Part shown: positions 21,651 to 33,299 of the stretch, piece by piece
Layout of the letters: each line of letters starts with the position of its first letter
How positions within the stretch are numbered: the first letter of the stretch is position 1
From: Argyresthia goedartella
Lineage: Eukaryota; Arthropoda; Insecta; Lepidoptera; Argyresthiidae
Length of the DNA: 64,000 nt
Reading direction: 5' to 3'
Assembly (NCBI GenBank): GCA_949825045.1
Contig: OX463815.1
Span: 20,515,231 to 20,579,230, forward strand
Position numbers and translations under genes: made by a program
Notes under the pieces: generated by a model
Told to the model about the DNA's origin: nothing
Databases searched by the model: none
The model's input: the letters and a program-made list of their open reading frames with translations, nothing else

Positions 21651-22085
21651 CGGTCAAGTGCGAGTTGGACTTTCGCACGAAGGGTTCCGTACCACCGTAC
21701 AATAGTAGGGATGGTGTGGAGTGAATAGCTTGGATTTTACATAGCAAAATGTTGTTTACAACGTTATTGGTGCGGCTTCAATCATATTCCATGTACGTAA
21801 CCAGGTGTATTTATAAGATTGTATGTGGTTTACAGATAAATAAAAAACCTTGGCAATTCCGGGTAGGCCTTGCTGCAATATTTTGCTTAAAAGTTCTATA
21901 TTCTGAATTATTATAATAATTTTAGGCTCTGTCGTTTCGAAGATAAGTGGGGGGAAATGGTAATTTTGAACTTATTTGATGATAACTTCTGAAGTTATCA
22001 AAACTTAAATTAAAAAATATATATTTTTGAAAAGTTTATAAAGAGCCCTATTCAACGATACCCTTTTGAGGTACAGGGCCCTAAA
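21651..22085 (+). repeat. 'GTCAAGTGCGAGTTGGAC' family repeat
   Basis: It opens CGGTCAAGTGCGAGTTGGAC, then GCACGAAGGGTTCCGTACCA and ATGGTGTGGAGTGAATAG. The terminus is degenerate (TGAGGTACAGGGCCCTAAAA) and the GACGG tract is lost. Confidence 0.65.
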
Positions 22086-22689
22086 AAAGAAAAAAAATGA
22101 GGTTCAAGTTCTGATGCAATGTTTTTTATCGATTCTACACCATTTGGAGTCACAGAGAGAGCTGAAATTTACTTCGTATTACTAATAGACATCTTTGAGC
22201 AGCTATAATGTTGCAAGTCATCTAAAGGAAGCACATGAAACCTAGTATCATGTTCTGAGTGAAGCCAGTAAATATTTTTATTGTAAGCAATGGTTCGCGT
22301 CTCAGTCCGTAGACTATCTTGTAGAACATTTCTTTGAAACCGATCGAATCGATATAATGTACAAAGGCGAACTGGCGCCCTCTGGCGATATAAAACCTAA
22401 CTTTATGAAAGTCTTTGTACCACCAATAAAGCGGTGCTTTCTGAACATTTCGTCATACATAACTCAGTTTTCCAAAAAAATACAGTTATGCCCTTGTTTC
22501 ACTGAAGGTACGATATGATGTTCTCACTTTAACCAACAAACTTTTTAGTAGCGAACCCTGAACCTTCCCGAATCTGTACCACTCGTCCAAGAAAAATACC
22601 ATATCAACAATGGCTGCATCATCTGGTGCAATTTGAATAAAGCCAGCCTGTTGCTATTTTAATGATAATACAGATAGATAATAATAATA
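22086..22689. other. Unrecognised sequence
   Basis: No coding or repeat identity was recognised. It ends in a short (AAT)n tract at 22,681-22,697. Confidence 0.35.
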
Positions 22690-23100
22690 ATAATAACTTA
22701 GACACTATTTACACACATTGATTACTGTGTACAGTTACTGTGCCTTGATTTAAGAAAACAAGCTCAGTTTTGCCTTGTAAGCTAATCCCAGCCCAAACCA
22801 TCACACTAGGACCTCCAAAGCGGTCAATTTCCTTGATGCAGACATCGGAAAATCTCTCACCCTGTCGTCTCCATACTCTAATCCGCCGATCATCACTACA
22901 AAGCTTCACTTTAAACTCATCTGTGAAGAGCATCATACCCCATTGATTCATGCTCCAATCTGAATGTTCGCGGCAAAAACTTAAACGATTTCCACGTTGA
23001 ACCCTAGATAAAGGAATTCGTACTACTCAGCATCTGGACCTTTGCTGGTCTTCATGCAGTCGATTACGTATCGTTTGGTCACTAACACGAGTCCCCGTTG
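22690..23100 (-). pseudogene. Tc1-like transposase fragment
   Basis: In order on the minus strand it gives TGTRVSDQTIRNRLHE (second DNA-binding helix region), LSRVQRGNRLSFCREH, LFTDEFKVKL with the first catalytic Asp, RVWRRQGERF, and GGPSVMVWAGIS. The order and spacing are those of Tc1 transposases. An in-frame stop follows HEDQQRSRC, and the protein ends before the second catalytic Asp. The N-terminus is cut at 23,100, where a gypsy-like fragment begins. Confidence 0.85.
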
Positions 23101-23475
23101 TCAACCGTAGGCGAATTTGTAACTTACGTGCCGCCACAGAGCGCTCTCGCACAGAGTGCAGTTATTAATGGATGTGAAGAGTGCAAAAAGATGAAATATG
23201 AAAGAAAACTAATAAAACCACCAATTCAATTGATCCAAGATCAAAATACCCCCTTTCAAGAAGCCTTCATGGACCTTTTGTTCATCGAAGGCAATTATTA
23301 TTTAACCAAAATTAGGGCAAGCCATCAATATACCAAATAGAAGTACTCCAGAAGTTGTAAGAGCGCTAATAAAGTATTTTTGTATGTACGGATTACCTAC
23401 AAAAATTTGTTGCGATTCAGGGGCAGAGTTTAATAATGACCTCATCAAGGAACTCCTAAATTTTTACAAAACTAG
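23101..23475 (+). pseudogene. Gypsy-like LTR retrotransposon integrase fragment
   Basis: The frame reads CEECKKMKYERK, the second half of an HHCC zinc finger. AFMDLLFIEG carries the first catalytic Asp of the integrase core. After a stop and frameshift near 23,340 it gives VVRALIKYFCMYGLPTKIC and CDSGAEFNN with the second Asp. The third acidic residue is lost where sequence passes into a SINE tail. It would have inserted retrotransposon cDNA, but only about 120 codons survive. Confidence 0.75.
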
Positions 23476-23479
23476 GCCT

Positions 23480-23532
23480 AGCCCAAACTAGCCCAAAACT
23501 AGGATTCCCTGTATCTTGGGTACTAGACAACA
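23480..23532 (-). repeat. SINE family 1 tail fragment
   Basis: AACTAGGATTCCCTGTATC and TTGGGTACTAGACAAC match the inverse of the family 1 tail. It abuts the integrase fragment. Confidence 0.65.
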
Positions 23533-23963
23533 GATGTTTATAAATTAAGCATTTTATTGTAACCGTCAACCACTTTCTTCAAGTTTTCAGGAAACAGTAG
23601 ACAAAAAATGGATACAAAGTGATGTTAAGCTTTGTAAACATATTTAAGTTTATTTAAAATCTACAATCTAGCTGATAACACACTTTTATATACTTTAATC
23701 TCAAATCTAGCAAATTTAACATATTTCAGTAGGTAGCGACTTCGAAGATTACTTTCCATAGTTATACCACTACAACACGAGAAATTGTCTCAAGGTCTGG
23801 TTTGGCCATCTTTTGCTTGACTTGTCTTCATTAAATATAAGCTGGCCGTAACAGTTTAGCAAATATATTCACATTATTTTGTAACATTTGATGCCTCGCG
23901 ACTACAGAACTCCTTTTGAACGAAAAGATGAGACTAAGAGATTGTCGGTATTGAAACTTAGTA
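23533..23963. other. Unrecognised sequence
   Basis: No features were identified. Confidence 0.3.
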
Positions 23964-24165
23964 ATGCAAGTTCACCGGCCTTTAGATGACCAGTTGCGTA
24001 ACAAGGCAATAAAAATGAAGCTGCAGTATGGCTTTAGAACTAGGACTAGCTCCACTGCAGTTCCATCACATCAGGTTGCTGACATGTTCATAAAATTATT
24101 AAAAACACACCTCAATATGATGTCCAGGACACAAAAAATAGGTTGTGGTGTAATGAAATGAATTA
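23964..24165 (+). pseudogene. Possible copia pol C-terminus
   Basis: A 65-codon frame contains SHQVADMFIKLLKTHL, close to the 'QVADIFTKPL' motif near the end of copia-type polyproteins. The rest is not recognisable, and the call rests on this single motif. Confidence 0.35.
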
Positions 24166-25819
24166 TCAAACTGTCAAAGAAATCATTACTAATGTAATAA
24201 CAATATTAACATGTATTTTTGGCGCTTAAATTCAACCATGTTATAGTTTTATGTTGTTATCGAGTAGTTTTGGTCTTAACCTGTCCACTTGCGTATGTAC
24301 ACCTAGTATGGATTTGCATGAAATTTTAATTTACCTACCGTCCGCTCGTGCATGAACGCCTAAATTACTACTACCCACTATTCTTTTTATTACTGGTAAT
24401 ACTGACCGAAAATAGATGATAAATGTGCCTTCTTTCTGGTATCTCAAATTTGATCGGTCGACTGACTGAGTAAATGAAAAAAATAAAATAATCGGTAATG
24501 TGGCTGGCCGCCATGACAATTTGGATTTTTATAGCCAAATTTTGTTTTTTTATGGCTATTTAGAGGGTTCTCTGATTTCAATCTTAAGATATCATAATTA
24601 CTTATGTGAAACCGGAAAATTTATTATAGAACAAAGTAATTTTTTTCGTAATTTCTGAAATTTTCAATGGGTTAGGAAATCTACGACACTAGTCCATATC
24701 TGATGAATTTGATCAGAAGGACTTTGAGAATCCATCCCGCAGAGGCCAAAGGAAATATGAAGAAAAAAAAACATACAAGCGCGGTCCACTATACTATTTA
24801 TTTATTTATTTATACGCTATATATTATTTATACTATAATGTTTCATTAAGAACCTTCTACGACTAAACAAGGCTTTTGAAGGGATAGGTGTACTGACCAG
24901 TCGCTAAGTCTTCTATGGTATATTTTTAAATGGGTGTAACTTAGTATATATGAAAAATGGTAATTTTAATACATGGTAACAGAGATATTTCTGGACAACT
25001 TTTGAAGCTAGAAAACCTCGAAATATTGGGACGTTTTTAATTTTTTGCTCTAAAATGCATATATAATGTATTTTTCGACAAACAAAGTTAAGAATTTTTT
25101 ATTTTACTTAAATTTACAACAGTTAAGCTATTTAAACCCTGTAGTTCCCGCGACATCTTAAGATACTATTATTAATATTTACTCAATTGCACACATCTAA
25201 ACAAGGTACAAAAAAACTGCACCAACTTTTGTAACAAACTCTTCAGCTTCGAACCTCTTCCGAATGGCAAAGCACCGGCATAGTAGTATATAGTAGTAGC
25301 ATATATTGTTTAGTACACTTTTTGATATTTGCTTAAAAACAACAGCAAAACATTTTTTACGATAACCGCATTAAAGTTATTGAGTGTCGTTTCCATTACT
25401 TTTTAAACATCAGCAACACCAATTGAATTTACGATAAAAGAGTTTCCTTTTTGAAATCGATGGAACGTGATTGGACATAATTTCATTTCTCGGCCATCCC
25501 TTCTGCAAAATGGCCTTTTACGAAATGATACGACATGGGTCCTGATTCTTAGCTCTACAATGCAACTACCAAAATAATGACGGCTAGCGGCTCCCAGCAC
25601 CCGTTTATTCATAGCTGTTACTTTGTGAAGCTATGAAACAGCCACTTTTAGGTATAGGAATATTTTTAATGTTTGGTAAAATAAACATACCTTCTTTATT
25701 AAGTGGTTGGCACATAAAAATAAATCGTTAACGACTGTCGTAGATAATTCAAAACATTTTATTTATCACATCATTTTGAATATTTATGAAATAAGGTTTC
25801 AATCTTCTTTACATATATA
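24166..25819. other. Unrecognised AT-rich sequence
   Basis: It contains a short (TTTA)n tract at about 24,797-24,814. Nothing coding was supported; the 69-codon frame at 25,403-25,612 has no recognisable features. Confidence 0.4.
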
Positions 25820-26004
25820 ATTATACTGTACGTGTGTAGGTCACTGAACTCCTCCTAAACGGCTGGACCGATTTGAATGTTTTTTTTTGTATGCGTTTGG
25901 GTGGCGCCCTGGATGGTTTAGATTCATAAATTTCATACTTTGTTTAATATCCTAATCGCTTGAAATATTATGCAGGACAACGCCTGCCGGGTCCGCTGGT
26001 TACA
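25820..26004 (+). mobile_element. Helitron-like non-autonomous element (tentative)
   Basis: The 5' part reads CACTGAACTCCTCCTAAACG and GCTGGACCGATTTGAATG. The 3' end reads GCAGGACAACGCCTGCCGGG then TCCGCTGGT. A GC-rich hairpin shortly before a CTRR-type end, with no inverted terminal repeats, fits Helitron ends. Confidence 0.4.
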
Positions 26005-26765
26005 TATAAATACCTTACTAAATACCTACAAAAAAAAATAAAAAAACGTCCTTGAGGTCACCGCCACCGGGATACCCAACACTATAGCACCATTGCCTCG
26101 CTGTATAGCCAGGCTAATATATTTTTACACATCTACGAGATGATTTAACACATTTTGTTGATCTTTCATCTCCATAGCTTCCGTGACGGTTAGCCCTCCG
26201 TCACGCAAACAATGGAGTTTGTTGGAGAATTTATAAATTTAGCTAAATAAAAGTGCACTACTCAAACTAGGTACAGAGAGCAAAGTTATAAAATACAAAG
26301 TATTTCAAAGAGTATTTCTGATGCAAAGGATCTCCTTGGCTGTACAGCGGGATAATGCCGTCATGGGCCTTTGCCTAGGCTATGTCCCGGGGTGGTTTAT
26401 TCGGTTAATCGTTTATTTTTGTGTTTTATTTCATATTTTGTTTGTTATCGTTTTTTTGTATTTAATTGAGACTGACGATTGACTTGTGTGGATCATTTTT
26501 CGTGTATAAAAAATGTTACTTGTTACTTGAATAAATTTCAAAGTTAAAAGAATAAAGTTATAAAATAGCAGTGAGTCAATTCCCGGGATGTATGAAAACA
26601 CGGGTTATGGAGGATGATGTTAGGTTTACGGCTGTAATAAAAGTTTAATGTCAGGATAACAGAACCTACCATAACCATTCGTAAAACTCCAAAAGCCTTT
26701 TACATGCACGCCCGTTGGAGTAAAATTGTTGTATACATACATAGGTACCTACATAATATACATAT
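26005..26765. other. Unrecognised sequence
   Basis: TTGGCTGTACAGCGGGATAA and GCCTAGGCTATGTCCCG at about 26,337-26,390 look like part of a LINE 3' region, but I cannot confirm it. Confidence 0.3.
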
Positions 26766-26870
26766 GACGACCTCTATGGCATAGCGACTGAGGTTTAGCA
26801 AAAGATCCCGAGGTCGAATCCAGGCCTTGGGTAAAGAACACATAATCCGGGTCATGGATATTCACCTGAT
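26766..26870 (+). repeat. tRNA-derived SINE head, third type
   Basis: GACGACCTCTATGGCATAGC followed by B-box-like GGTCGAATCC resembles the family 2 head with a different body. Confidence 0.5.
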
Positions 26871-26879
26871 GGTCTGTTT

Positions 26880-28070
26880 TGTATATTAAAATGGTGAATA
26901 ACAAAGCGAGCGAATAAAAACTATCAAGAGAATGACCATGAACAGCGGATATTTCCTGAAAAAAGCGAAAAAATACTGAATTGCGGGACAAAAATACAGA
27001 TTTGCGCGACTAAAATACTGAATGGTTCAGACACGGCTTATTGACTCAATAAAGAATTAGGTTGAAAATGTAAGAACAACAAAATGCAACGCTCTTTTTC
27101 TATTTTATGTCACTCGAATATACAATTTTTAATTTCCTGTTTTAGATTTCTGACCGCGCAGTTCAGTAATGTTGTCAGACGAAGCCAGTGATTTTAGGCG
27201 CGTTACTTTTTGTCGCTATGCAAAAACTTTAAATACGTTTAAAATACTATCCTCATATAGCCATGTAAAGAATTTTACCAAAATTAATTTTGTAAAGTAG
27301 TACCAAACGGAGAAAACCATTTCGACATAATTGTGTTCTTGACCGGACTACATTATTTCTATCTAAATATATAAAGGATTACTGAAATGCATTTAATACT
27401 TGTTCTTTTAAATGTGAAATATCATTCGCCGTTAAGTTGGCTATCCTGTAAAACTGTGAAATGAGATATTCCGTCAATCAGTAACTCAGTGCTCAGTCAG
27501 AATGTCTACGTTCTACCGATATTATAAGCCATAGATATAAATGTAAGAAAACGTATTCTCGACGTAACCTTCAAACTATTTTAGTCACAAAAAAGCGCCC
27601 CTGTTGTTTTTTTTTCACATAATTCATAAAAAACGCAACGTCTATCATTGTCACTACATACTTTATATTGTGTCAAAAAGCAGTTGTGGCACAAATTAAT
27701 TAGAGACATTTTCAAATACTCTGTGCCATTGTCTCTAGAACACAAGTCTGTGTTCTAATTTTTCTAAATTATAATGAGGTTTTAGGAAAATCATAAAAAG
27801 GCAGTGCAATAAATAGGTTTAAGGTCAGGAAGGCTCAGGAAGAATAATAGGCCACCTCAAATCATTATTATTTTGTGATACTTTATTTTGTGTGACTTTT
27901 TTGCAGTTTTATTTTGGATATAATTTGGAAACTTTGTAAAATATACGTAAAAACTGTAAAACAAAGTCCATAATTTTATAGTGAAGTGTTTTGACCATCT
28001 TTTGCTAATTTTCCTGGAAGGTGTTCAATTGTGACAATGTCTTTTTTCGTTACAACCAGCCTCAATTACA
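26880..28070 (+). repeat. Unclassified repeat family X, long copy
   Basis: It opens with repeated blocks: AAAAAATACTGAATTGCGGG, AAAATACAGATTTGCGCGAC, TAAAATACTGAATGGTTCAG. Shared blocks follow at 27,290 (GAGAAAACCATTTCG), 27,428 (CGCCGTTAAGTTGGCT) and 28,050 (ACAACCAGCCTCAA). The same blocks recur in order at 44,640-45,350, and partly at 37,540 and 45,930. No coding or known end signature was seen. Confidence 0.55.
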
Positions 28071-28084
28071 CAATCAAATTTTTT

Positions 28085-28780
28085 TAGGGTTCCGTAGCTT
28101 AAAAAGGAAAAAAGAACCATTCTAGGATCACTTGAGTGACTGCCCTAGGTGTGACGACCGAATTCTGATGCGATAAGGATGACATTTGGTACACGTATGT
28201 ACCTATATCTGTGACCCAAACGCGAACGTTTACGTAAACAAAATACATAATTTTGAATTTTGGGGGCTCTTTTGTGAGCAAATAATAAATTAAAATAAAG
28301 TTTTAGAAATTGTATCAACATATCAAATGAAAGAGCTTGTTGTGAGGATTTTTTTATATTTCTGAAATACTAAGTTTTTTTTTTTAGGAATAAGACAATA
28401 AGGCCATTACCCTCCCCCTAAACTAATATGCTTAATATTTTCATTAATTATTACAGGAAATATAATGGAAAATTTATGTATTAAATAGGAGAGGCACAAT
28501 TTTGGGCAAATCAGAAAATTGAAAAAAAGATAACTGTATCGTGTCATATGAAAGGGCTTGATGCGAGGGTCTCAAATATAGTTTTGTCATCTTGTGAAAA
28601 TACTAAGTTCAAAAGTTATTTAAGAAAATAGGCAAATAAGTCCATACCCCCAAACATTTTTGGAAAAAAATACTTTTATAGTACAGGAAGAATAATGAGA
28701 CATTTATTGTGTAAGTAGTGTTACAATTAAGGGTAAACCATTTTTTGGGAAGGAATCCTTCGTGCGCGTGTCCGACGTCA
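28085..28780 (+). repeat. Repeat beginning TTTTTAGGGTTCCGTAGC
   Basis: The opening is the complement of the CTACGGAACCCTAAAA end seen at 14,820. This may be a copy of that family in the opposite orientation, long decayed. The distal limit is uncertain. Confidence 0.4.
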
Positions 28781-28911
28781 CGAGGGGTATTATTTTAAAA
28801 TATTAACTATACATCTATTACAGTCAGTTTGTTCAAATATGCATACATTAAGATATATATTTTCTTAGCACCGCTGATTAGGCCATCAAACTAATATTTT
28901 AAATGTGAAAC

Positions 28912-29115
28912 TAGCGATGTTTAGATGTTTGTATGTTTGTGTGTTTGTGCCTCAATCACGCTAAAACTGCTGAACGTATTGGAATAAAATTTAACTCTCA
29001 TATAGTTTGTGAAATATATTAACATAAAGGATACTTTTTATCCGACTGCGTAATGTTTTCTGGGTTGATGATAATTCCTAGGTACACGGGGACAAAGTGG
29101 CGGCCACTAGCTAGT
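28912..29115 (+). mobile_element. Helitron-like non-autonomous element (tentative)
   Basis: CTCAATCACGCTAAAACTGC and TGAACGTATTGGAATAAAAT are followed by CTTTTTATCCGACTG, and the end reads GTGGCGGCCACTAGCTAGTA. It has an asymmetric structure with a GC hairpin next to CTAG and lacks terminal inverted repeats. Confidence 0.4.
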
Positions 29116-29129
29116 ACTAAATAAAGCCT

Positions 29130-29190
29130 ATATCTGTGACATCACCATTTCTGGTTCCCAGGGTATTCTATTGTGGGGTCAGTAGCAGTA
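29130..29190 (+). repeat. SINE family 2 tail fragment
   Basis: GTGACATCACCATTTCTGGT and TGTGGGGTCAGTAGCAGT match the family 2 body and tail. Confidence 0.55.
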
Positions 29191-30544
29191 TAATTAAACT
29201 GTTTATAACCGTTTGTTTGTTCCTAGGATTGGATAGGATGGGAAGCTTTGTAGCTGCAACCTAATTTCAAAACTATAAAAAAAAATAGTTGGAGTTTAAA
29301 AGACTTTTTCTGAAATTTTTGCCTCTTGAGGAAACCTTTAATTTATGTCCATAGTTGCGGCGATGGGCTAACCCCCTTTCACGCATAATCGAGAATTGAA
29401 TAACATGTTTATATTAATTTTAACCTGTGTGTAAGATTTTAACTGTGTCTAAAATCTTCATATTCCTCCAATTTCTGTATACTCTTCATCTTCCCTTAAC
29501 TCCTTGTAGCTCGACAACTTCCTCTTAATACAGGATTTTTAAAATTTCAATCGAGTTGCGGCAGTATTTTTACTCATAATACAGAAATGCTGTCATACAA
29601 ACTTTCGATCGCATCTACTGTCCAAGTCAATATTAATGGCCATTTTTAGTGACGTAGTCGATGTCAATTGTTACCAAAAAGGTAAACGACGAACTTAAGG
29701 TTGTATATTAACATTTTTTTAACACTATTTTTTATCACAAACAAAAACAATTGCACCTGTACTATCATCGCAAAAAACACTTAAGGAATCTTTGTTTGTC
29801 TCTCCGTTACTCCGATTTTCGTCATAAAATATTCCATCTCTTTTTCTATTCATAGGCACGGCGTAATCATTTCATACTGGGTATTTATTTGAAAGCTTTT
29901 GATGATGTTGTGCGAAATCATTTTTCCGTTCAATTTCACAATTTTTCGGTAATTGTCTAGCTATTAGTTCTCGTGCTTGGGAATTAATTATCGGATTTTA
30001 CCTTTTCAAATAGACGAAGAGTCATCGAATTTCATTTTAATTATACAAATTCAAGTGAAAACTTCAACGTGAGAAAGATCGAAAGCGATCAACAGGGTCG
30101 ATGCGGACTTGCCCAGCACAATGGCAAAGGTGACACGACACAGAGACTTTGCGGGTGTGCGGGACGTCACCCCCACCGCGATTTCCTCTTTCCCCTCTGG
30201 CCATCAATCCTGACTAGAAGTATACAAGGAGCATCCATCTCATAAAAACCGAAAAAACTAAAAGCAACCCGTCCTATTCTATATTTCCCCGTTGGTAAAC
30301 CTACAGTGTGGGTCGCTTATAAAATATCAAACTGAACCGATTTTGATAAAACTAGAATTTTACCCTAGTTTTCTATCTCTTTGTTGGCCAGCTCGTATTA
30401 ATAAGTTAAGACTTCTATACTTAGACTTAATAGTCCATAACTTAAACAATACTTAACCGATTTTGATAAAACTTGCACTCTTCCCTAAGTTGGAGTAAAT
30501 GTAAGCCAGTAAAAAATTGGCAAAGTCTAATCTATAGCTACGGA
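29191..30544. other. Unrecognised sequence with an inverted repeat fragment
   Basis: About 29,345-29,375 mirrors 16,446-16,480. About 29,578-29,615 (ATACAGAAATGCTGTCATAC) mirrors 21,580-21,600. The motif AACCGATTTTGATAAAACT occurs twice (about 30,336 and 30,457). Confidence 0.4.
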
Positions 30545-31901
30545 GGGTTTTTCCCAGCTCAGCCAATTCCTAACTCAGCCAGTTTTCAAATTCCATAGTA
30601 AGTTTTCCCAACTCAGTCAACCAAAAAAGTAAATAACAAAAATATTATTTTTATATTTCCAAGTCAGACAAAATAATTTCGTCATACATTTGTTCCCAAC
30701 TTGGACAAATCCTTATGTATCATAAAAGTATAGTCGCGATTCTTTGCGATATTTTGGCTTGATACATGGTAGGGAATAGCGTAGCCTGTTTATTTTACTT
30801 AAACCGAAATGTATGTACTGCATGTAATATATTACATGTAATACATACATTATATTACATAAAATTTTATAAAATTAAATTGGCTTTTATTACCGTATCG
30901 GATTTTTGTCGCAACTCACTATAGTAGAGTATTCAACCACGACGGCGTTTGGAATAGCTGTCTGCATCTTTCTCTTTTATCGGGGCTTTCTGCTGAAAGA
31001 CTCGTCGTGGATTAATACTACTATAACATGCCAATAGCATTATAGCGCTTAACAGACGTCTTTAATCTAACTGTCACAAATCTCCGATTGGGTAATACGG
31101 AAGAGTTGGAGTATAGTGGCCTCCGCAGACAGAGCAACTGCAGTTGCCAACTGGAATCAAACTTCATACAAAGAAGAAGAAAGAGACAAAAGAGAAAGTG
31201 TTATACAAATTCCAGCAAGCAGTTCCTTCGTGTGCGGTGGCCCTAAGTAGATTTAAAATATAAAGATTTATAAAAAAGCCCCTAAATAGTATTAATCATT
31301 TTCATTAAATAGGTATAAATGAACAAAATAATAAGTAATAAATGATAATTATTCATAAAGAAATCAAAATAACACATTAAAAAAACAAATTAATAATAAT
31401 ATCACAATTTTTCTAAAACTTCCGCCATAATGAAATGATTTTTCGTGTACTGCTCCAAAAATTTACAAATTTGTATTTCATTTTGAATGTTTTTCTTGCT
31501 TCGGTTATGTACACTCCTTTTATAACCGATTACAGGAAAACGTCCTGGAGATTAATTGCTGCGTTTTCGAAGACAACAATCACTTTACGAGGATTAATTC
31601 CATGTTTTCAACAGGCTACACATCCTTGAATAGGTTGCATGTTCCTTGTTCGGTAGCAGCACATATATTAGAGATCAAAATAATGATCAAAATAGATTAT
31701 GAATTACTGGCCAAATATGTGCCTCCCTGAGTTGGAAATGGTGTGAAGGACAATGGGTTAAGTCGTCGACTGTATCTTTAAAGTAAATATGTATAACTTG
31801 TTTCGCTTGGCTGAGTCGGGAATACTTTTTAAACAAAATAGAAAGGTTGTCTGAGTTGGGAATATTTTAGAACAATAGATTGACTGAGCTGGGAATAACC
31901 C
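30545..31901. mobile_element. Unclassified DNA element with inverted arrays of subterminal repeats
   Basis: The left end GGGTTTTTCCCAGCTCAGCC mirrors the right end, which inverted reads GGGTTATTCCCAGCTCAGTC. Inside each end is an array of 16-bp motifs. On the left five copies of TTCCCAACTCAGNCAA variants begin near 30,551, 30,567, 30,605, 30,657 and 30,693. On the right four inverted copies lie near 31,724, 31,807, 31,847 and 31,880. Flanking octamers GCTACGGA and GTTGCGGA match at 6 of 8 positions, a possible decayed 8-bp target duplication. The interior has no recognisable transposase. The subterminal arrays suggest transposase-binding sites, so this is probably a non-autonomous derivative of an unidentified DNA transposon. 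Confidence 0.65.
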
Positions 31902-33299
31902 GTTGCGGAGAAACAAACATACATACACCTATGAAACGTTGTATCATTGTTTGGGAGCCCTAAAAGAATAAAAAGTGTGAATATTTTGCGTTTCTGGTAA
32001 TATTTTATACATAGGTATAGAATTCAGAAACTCTCAATTTTTTAAGTCGGTCATAAAAACATTTTTATTCTTAAAAAAGCGTAATTTAAGTTGATACTGG
32101 CAATACCGTCTGTCCTTCTTCATCATAGCACTATCCAGTTTCTTTTGAACCCGACGGACCCCTCCCTTAATGCAGATGGTATATGGATAGTAAATGAAAA
32201 ATATATTTAAATGCTCATAAAAATTGGGAAGGGGCAAATATAATTTAAACGTCGATACAATTTAAACCTCTTCTATATGTGCACTTTATAAAGACTCTAA
32301 CTGTATATATCATGTAGGTTTAGTTCAATATATAATAATGTGATGATCCCGTATCGAAGAAGTGTGATCTCTTTATGACGTCATTATCATTATTGAAGTA
32401 TAAACTAAGCTTTAATGACGAGTGGAGCACGACTGACCTTTTAACCAAATTAATTTTAGGTTCAATATAGCTATAAATCGATTGACCCATATATTCAAGA
32501 TAATAATTAATTATGTAACCATAACAAAGCTTCATGCATTTTCCCTTATGGACTGTCAGAGGCTTAGATTTACTGACGTTCGACTTTTAGCCAGAGTTAT
32601 TTATTACTCCTTTCAAAGTACAAATAAATCGTAAAAAAAAAACACTTTGACCCGGAAATTTATAACATCAAACTAAAAATTTGTAGAAATTACAAATAAT
32701 AGTGTTTTGTAGGCCTAATACCAACTTTTTAGAAACCATCCCAATTCCGTGCATTTGAAAAGCAGGCCTTAAACAGGACAGCTTAAAATCTATGACGGTT
32801 TAAAGTTGAGCCACCGTTGCCCTGCTAATCCGCCAAGGTAAATGGTTAGCTTGTCTCTGGTCTGCTAGCTGTCAACTTAAAATGATGAAATAGCGCTATA
32901 CAGATTCACAAAAGCATCTCTCTTTCCCGCTAGTAACGTTCAAAATTGTTATTTTATTAGATTATCGGTTTTGTACAATACGAAATTACGTTTAGATTGA
33001 ATGAATGAACAATGAATTATTAAACATTCAATTAGCTTAATGGAAATACTGTAAAGCTGTTATCAATTTATTTTTATGCGTATGGTTGATATTGATCCTT
33101 TCCAGTATTTCTGATTATATTTGTTTTTGAACGTGCCTTAGGGAACTAAAAAATGCTGGCAAAATTGCAAATTCAGCTGTTTAATTAAATTGCGGAAAAT
33201 GCAGCTGATTGCAGCTTCAGCATTTTTTATTATTGAATATAAATAAATAAATTATCTTATTCAACGTCAAAAATATACTTACTTATAACTACAAGTCAA
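31902..33299. other. Unrecognised AT-rich sequence
   Basis: Short frames at 32,034-32,237 and 32,320-32,535 have no recognisable domains. An imperfect inverted pair occurs at 33,149-33,225. Confidence 0.4.
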
